Shown here: positions 44,220 to 48,060 of the stretch, one piece after another | Position numbering within the stretch: position 1 is the stretch's first letter | Layout: the number at the start of each line of letters is the position of its first letter | Origin: a bacterium | GTDB lineage: Bacteria; Zhuqueibacterota; QNDG01; DTFT01 | DNA length: 48,060 nt | Assembly: GCA_030372965.1 (NCBI GenBank) | Contig: JAUCQC010000273.1 | Location: 1 to 48,060 of the forward strand | Reading direction: 5' to 3' | Translations under genes and position numbers: made by a program | The notes under the pieces: generated by a model | Seen by the model: only the letters and a program-made list of their open reading frames with translations | The model's database searches: none | What the model was told of the DNA's origin: nothing

Positions 44220-46717
44220 GCCGCGGTTTCCCCGACGCCTGGCTCCGGTTTCCTGCGGCCTCGGATGACTGCGAACGCGGCGCCGAGGAGGAGAAGGCCG
44301 GCCGAGGCGAGCGTCGTCCAGAGTCCGGCTCGGAACACGGCCGGCTTGAATTCCATGCGGACGGAGCGGGCGCCGGGCTCCAGGAAAACGGAACGCAGCA
44401 TCCAGTCCGTCCTGAGAATCGGCGTCTCCCGGCCGTCCACAAAAGCCTTCCACCCCGCGGGGTAGTAGACTTCGCTGAATACGAGCAGGGACGGGGTCCG
44501 GATGTCGGCGCGGACCTCGATTTCATGTATGTCCCACTTGACGATTTCCGCCCGGTTCGAGTCGGAGGGGACGATGTCCGCGGGCGGTTTCGCGTCGAGA
44601 ACGGCCGTCTCCGCGGGATCGAAAGCGCCTCCGGCCATGTAGCCCAGCGCGGCTTCCCGCCCGGCGGCCGTCACGGTCCGTTTCGGAAAGAACACGCGCG
44701 GCAGGGCGTCCTTGAACTCGAAGACGGCGTTGCCGCCCTGGCTGCCGGGCGGGAGAACCAGCATCAGGCTGGAATCCGGAAGGCTGAAGGGCGACAGCAC
44801 GTAGCGGACATTGGTCATTTTCAGGAAGGCGTGGTGGCTGCGGACCCGGTCCGCGGGAACCTCCTTCGGGTCCAGCCAGGCGTACTGGCCGTCCGCCTGG
44901 GTCAGGTACTTGAACAGAAAATCGTCCGGCATGCCGAAGGCGTCGAGGGTTTCCTGGACGGCGCGGAGCTTCGCCGCGTGGTAGCCAGAGACGTTCTGGA
45001 TGAAATGATACGCGTACCAGTTCGGCGGCCGCCGGTCCTGCACGGTCATGATGCGGAAGGGATCCTTTTGTCCCTTCAGAAACTCCACTTCGGACGTCGG
45101 GCGGAAATAGGAGGCCACGTCGGCCCTCGCGCGCGTGATGATGCGGCTGTTCACGAACCAGAGGTCCAGCAGGATGATCGCGGACACCAGGAAGGCGAAA
45201 ACGCCCGGCCGGATTTTCTTCGCCGAGACCTGCAGCGCGAGGCCCAGCGTGAAACCGAACAGGCAGAGGGCCTTGAACGCGTCGGTCAGCGCGCCGTCGT
45301 GCGCCCGTCCGGCCATGTCTCCCGCCCGCCGGGCCCATCCCATGTAGGCGCCTTTCCCGAGCAGGAGAACCAGGAACAGGCCGGCGAGCACGGTGCCGAA
45401 TGCGGCCAGGGCTCTTTTCGCCTTCCGTCCGTCCCCGGACTTCGGGTCGGGATTCAGGTCGAACAGGGCCTGGGCGCCGAGAGCGGCCAGGCACGCGGCC
45501 GAGAACTTGAACATGAGCAGAATCATGTCCGGCGCGCGGAGTTTGTTGAAGAACGGCAGGAACTTGAACATCGGCTTGTACAGAACGGGAAAGTGGCTGC
45601 CGAACGACACGAGCAGGGCGAATCCCGCGAAAAGACCGAAGAACAGGGTGACCCGGTCGCGGCGGAGCGCCAGGGCCAGCACCGCGAGCAGGAACACGGC
45701 GATTCCGAAATAATGCGGAAAGTCCGTGAAGGGCATGCCGCCCCAGTAGGTGTCGCCGCCGAAGCCCATGAACGCGGGGATGAAAAAAGTCGCCATTTCA
45801 CCGGGAGAGAAGGACCACGCCGTGGCGTACCGGTAATCCACGCCGCCGCCCGCGCCCCCGCGGATGGAATATTTCGAGTACTCGAACACCGAGGCGTTGA
45901 GCCAGGCCGAGACCAGAAAGCCGGCGAGCAAAGCGCCCGCCAGGAGGCCTGCCCCGGCCGGAACCCGTTTCGCGTTCTTCGCCCTGATTTCGGCGACCGC
46001 CCAGACCAGGAAGAACGCGCCGACCATGAGCCAGGTGTAGTAACAGACCTGGACGTGCGCCCGGAGCAACTGGACACCGGCGGCCAGTCCGGTGAGGCAG
46101 AAGAAGAGCAGGTTCCGCTTCTCCAGAAGACCGTCCACGAGAAGCAGGATCAGCGGTGTCAGGGCCAGGGAGGCGATCTGGGTGCTGTGCCCCGCGTTCG
46201 AGTACCCGATCACCTGCGGCATGAGGGCCATGGCCAGGCACCCGAGAATGGAGGCCTCCTTCGAGAGATTCCTCCGGCGGAGAAAGAGGAATGTGAAGAA
46301 TCCGAGGAGAACGTGGTTCAGCAGCATCATGGCCGCGCGCTGGACCTCGACGAGGCTGGAGAACCGGAACACCCAGTTCAGGGCTCCGGTCATCAGCAGG
46401 ACGGCGTCATTGACCGGGTCCACGTAGAGCGCGGACAGGCTCGCGAAGAAGGGCATGCCGCAGAAGATGTGGGGGTTCCACAGGGGATACACGCCGCGTT
46501 CGACGCAGTCGTCCACGAAAGGCCTGAAACTGTAGGAGGCGACTGTGTCCGGGGGCAGGGGCGCGTGGAAGCGGAACAGGGCCAGGAAAAGCAGGGTCAG
46601 GGCCGCGGCCGTGAACCAGTTGGGATGGCTTTCCCAGAGGGGCAGGGAAAAGGATTTCCGGGCCTTCTGGAGATCCGCGGACGGGTTCCGCTGTTTTTCC
46701 CTTTTACGCTTGGACAT
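44216..46717 (-). CDS. YfhO-family membrane protein (probable glycosylation-related)
   Basis: An 833-residue polytopic inner-membrane protein of the YfhO group, with more than ten membrane segments. It begins with a basic cytoplasmic start, then a segment, a periplasmic loop with WNPHIFCGMPFFASLSALYVDP, and ends with a periplasmic domain and a last membrane segment near 800. YfhO proteins in Gram-positive bacteria add glucose to lipoteichoic acid using a lipid-linked sugar; this relative could modify a surface glycan, which is inferred. AAGGA lies eight bases before the ATG. It overlaps the histidine kinase gene by four bases and follows a glycosyltransferase gene. Confidence 0.85.
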   Translation of the reverse strand: MSKRKREKQRNPSADLQKARKSFSLPLWESHPNWFTAAALTLLFLALFRFHAPLPPDTVASYSFRPFVDDCVERGVYPLWNPHIFCGMPFFASLSALYVDPVNDAVLLMTGALNWVFRFSSLVEVQRAAMMLLNHVLLGFFTFLFLRRRNLSKEASILGCLAMALMPQVIGYSNAGHSTQIASLALTPLILLLVDGLLEKRNLLFFCLTGLAAGVQLLRAHVQVCYYTWLMVGAFFLVWAVAEIRAKNAKRVPAGAGLLAGALLAGFLVSAWLNASVFEYSKYSIRGGAGGGVDYRYATAWSFSPGEMATFFIPAFMGFGGDTYWGGMPFTDFPHYFGIAVFLLAVLALALRRDRVTLFFGLFAGFALLVSFGSHFPVLYKPMFKFLPFFNKLRAPDMILLMFKFSAACLAALGAQALFDLNPDPKSGDGRKAKRALAAFGTVLAGLFLVLLLGKGAYMGWARRAGDMAGRAHDGALTDAFKALCLFGFTLGLALQVSAKKIRPGVFAFLVSAIILLDLWFVNSRIITRARADVASYFRPTSEVEFLKGQKDPFRIMTVQDRRPPNWYAYHFIQNVSGYHAAKLRAVQETLDAFGMPDDFLFKYLTQADGQYAWLDPKEVPADRVRSHHAFLKMTNVRYVLSPFSLPDSSLMLVLPPGSQGGNAVFEFKDALPRVFFPKRTVTAAGREAALGYMAGGAFDPAETAVLDAKPPADIVPSDSNRAEIVKWDIHEIEVRADIRTPSLLVFSEVYYPAGWKAFVDGRETPILRTDWMLRSVFLEPGARSVRMEFKPAVFRAGLWTTLASAGLLLLGAAFAVIRGRRKPEPGVGETAA

Positions 46718-46758
46718 TCAGGTTTCCTTTCCGTTTCCTGCAGGGACCAGGCGGCGCC

Positions 46759-48060
46759 TCACCCCTGCGAATCAGTTGATGCCGATATTTCATCCAGAAT
46801 GCGCGCCAATTCCCCGGTAAGGGCCTTCCGTTCGAACCGCCGTGCGGCTTCGGCTGATGCATGGGGGATCGGGCCGTTACCCTGCCAGGCCGTCATCCAT
46901 TCCTCGAGAATCCTTTCAACGCCGGAGGGGTCTTCCGGCGCGACCACGGCGCCCGCTCCGAGAGACCGGATCAGCCGGGCCGCGTCGCCTTCGGGCGCGA
47001 GCGCGAGAATGGGCCGTCCCGCGCCGAGGTACTCGTACACTTTGCCCGTGACAATGGTGCCCGCGGCCGCGGCCGTGTCGATCACCAGGAGCAGGGCCGA
47101 CGACTCCAGGAGCGCCTTGAGGCTCTCGCCGTGGGGCACGTACGCCACATGCTCGAACATTCGTCCCAGTGCCCTGAACGCATCCAGCGTGGTTGAATCC
47201 ACCCTGCCGATAAAACGGATGAGGAGCTTTTCCGCCAGATCCGGCCTGCGTTCCGCGAGCGAGCGGCAAGCCCGAAGAAGCGCTGAAGGGTCCCGCTTGC
47301 CGTACAGGGAACCCGTGTAAGTGATCACGAACCGGTCCGCGTCCGGTTTCGGGTCCAGTCCGGAGAAATCCGCCGCGTCGAATCCGTTCGTCAGGATCCG
47401 CCATTTACCGGCGGGGATGTCCGGATTCCGCGAGGACAGGTCGGAGCGGACACCCTCGGACACGGCCAGGATACGGTCCGCGTTCCGGAGCACCTTGCTT
47501 TCCAGCGCCCGGTCCACGCGGTTCGGGAGCCACCACCGGTCCGGCGCGGAGAGCCACCCGACCCAGGAGTCCCTGAAATCCGCGACCCAGGGGATGCCGT
47601 GCCTGCGGCGGATGGATTCCGCGATCAGGTGGCAGGTGTAGGGCGGTGCTGTGGAGACGATCGCGTCCACTTTGCGGCGCTTCAGGATTCCTTCGGCCGC
47701 GGCCAGGGCCGACGGCTTCCAGAAACAACGGGCGTCCGGAATGAAAAAAGTGGAGCGCACGAGATCCGCGACTCTCTCGCGGATGCCAGACTGTTTTCCG
47801 CCCGTGTTGGTTTCGATGTCTATGGCCGCGTTCCCCGCCTTGCCCGTCCATTTCCGGTACAGGCCGTAGGGTTCGAAGATGCCGGTTCGCACGACCTCGA
47901 CGCCGGCCGGGACCTCGGAGAGAAGAGATTCGTCGCGGGCCGGAAAATCCGCGTCCTCGCGGACGGTCAGGACCACGGGCTCCCATCCGAAGTCGCGCAG
48001 GTATTTGACGAACTTCAACGCGCGCTGTACGCCCGCGCCGCCGGAGGGGGGGAAGTAATA
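46759..48060 (-). CDS. Family 4-type glycosyltransferase (5' end outside window)
   Basis: A partial GT-B glycosyltransferase of at least 433 residues. The frame runs open to the edge at 48060 and starts there with YYFPPSGGAGVQRA, the glycine-rich N-terminal loop of these enzymes, so the true start is just outside. The C-terminal domain has VYEYLGAGRPILALAPEGDAARLI, the donor-binding region. Similar enzymes make exopolysaccharide or O-antigen. Its stop lies 41 bases before the YfhO start. Confidence 0.88.
   Translation of the reverse strand, partial: YYFPPSGGAGVQRALKFVKYLRDFGWEPVVLTVREDADFPARDESLLSEVPAGVEVVRTGIFEPYGLYRKWTGKAGNAAIDIETNTGGKQSGIRERVADLVRSTFFIPDARCFWKPSALAAAEGILKRRKVDAIVSTAPPYTCHLIAESIRRRHGIPWVADFRDSWVGWLSAPDRWWLPNRVDRALESKVLRNADRILAVSEGVRSDLSSRNPDIPAGKWRILTNGFDAADFSGLDPKPDADRFVITYTGSLYGKRDPSALLRACRSLAERRPDLAEKLLIRFIGRVDSTTLDAFRALGRMFEHVAYVPHGESLKALLESSALLLVIDTAAAAGTIVTGKVYEYLGAGRPILALAPEGDAARLIRSLGAGAVVAPEDPSGVERILEEWMTAWQGNGPIPHASAEAARRFERKALTGELARILDEISASTDSQG

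Noticed and set aside
44525-47320. A 931-codon open frame on the plus strand opposite the YfhO and glycosyltransferase genes
   Set aside because: It is the antisense shadow of two convincing minus-strand genes in high-GC DNA. Its translation is low in hydrophobic residues, rich in Arg, Gly and Glu, and matches no family I recognise.

Overview
The window is a G+C-rich chromosomal segment from a diderm (Gram-negative type) bacterium, probably an uncultured lineage near the Fibrobacterota-Chlorobiota-Bacteroidota (FCB) group. The diderm call rests on three TonB-receptor-like barrels, Spy/CnrX-type periplasmic proteins, a lipoprotein-like thioredoxin and a secreted beta-helix protein with a T9SS/FlgD-like C-terminal domain. 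The phylum is an inference; no 16S rRNA gene is present.

Bases 1-15,840 (+ strand) hold one unbroken translation cluster: the 3' end of tuf, then S10 (rpsJ-rplC-rplD-rplW-rplB-rpsS-rplV-rpsC-rplP-rpmC-rpsQ), spc (rplN-rplX-rplE-rpsN-rpsH-rplF-rplR-rpsE-rpmD-rplO-secY-adk-map-infA-rpmJ) and alpha (rpsM-rpsK-rpsD-rpoA-rplQ). Genes are tightly packed, often overlap, and end at tandem hairpin terminators. S4, S14, L24 and L36 all keep zinc-type cysteines. L22 and especially L17 carry long charged C-terminal tails.

Bases 15,850-24,711 (- strand) hold a lower-GC OLD-like ATPase that stops where a TOPRIM domain would be expected. Next is a cobalamin-riboswitch operon (promoter, riboswitch, antiterminator/terminator, ECF S component, divergent TonB-receptor-like barrel, BtuB-like receptor, terminator), then comEC. 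This operon is the most system-like feature here: one B12 switch over an inner-membrane substrate binder and two outer-membrane barrels.

Bases 24,722-36,680 contain a secreted 5'-nucleotidase-family enzyme (+), a 150-bp MITE-like inverted-repeat element, mutS (-), an isolated TonB receptor (+), a minus-strand group (thioredoxin-like lipoprotein, cysE, panB, small membrane protein), two GC-rich palindromes, and a plus-strand stress cassette (ECF sigma, zinc-motif anti-sigma, two Spy/CnrX-like periplasmic proteins).

Bases 36,642-48,060 (- strand) carry cell-surface and glycan genes: a glycosyltransferase cut by the window edge, a YfhO-family membrane protein overlapping an orphan histidine kinase, an EamA transporter, a MurG/MJ1255-like glycosyltransferase, a secreted beta-helix protein and a GH95 alpha-L-fucosidase. 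The last four look like one operon. I found no tRNA, rRNA, CRISPR array, transposase or prophage genes.
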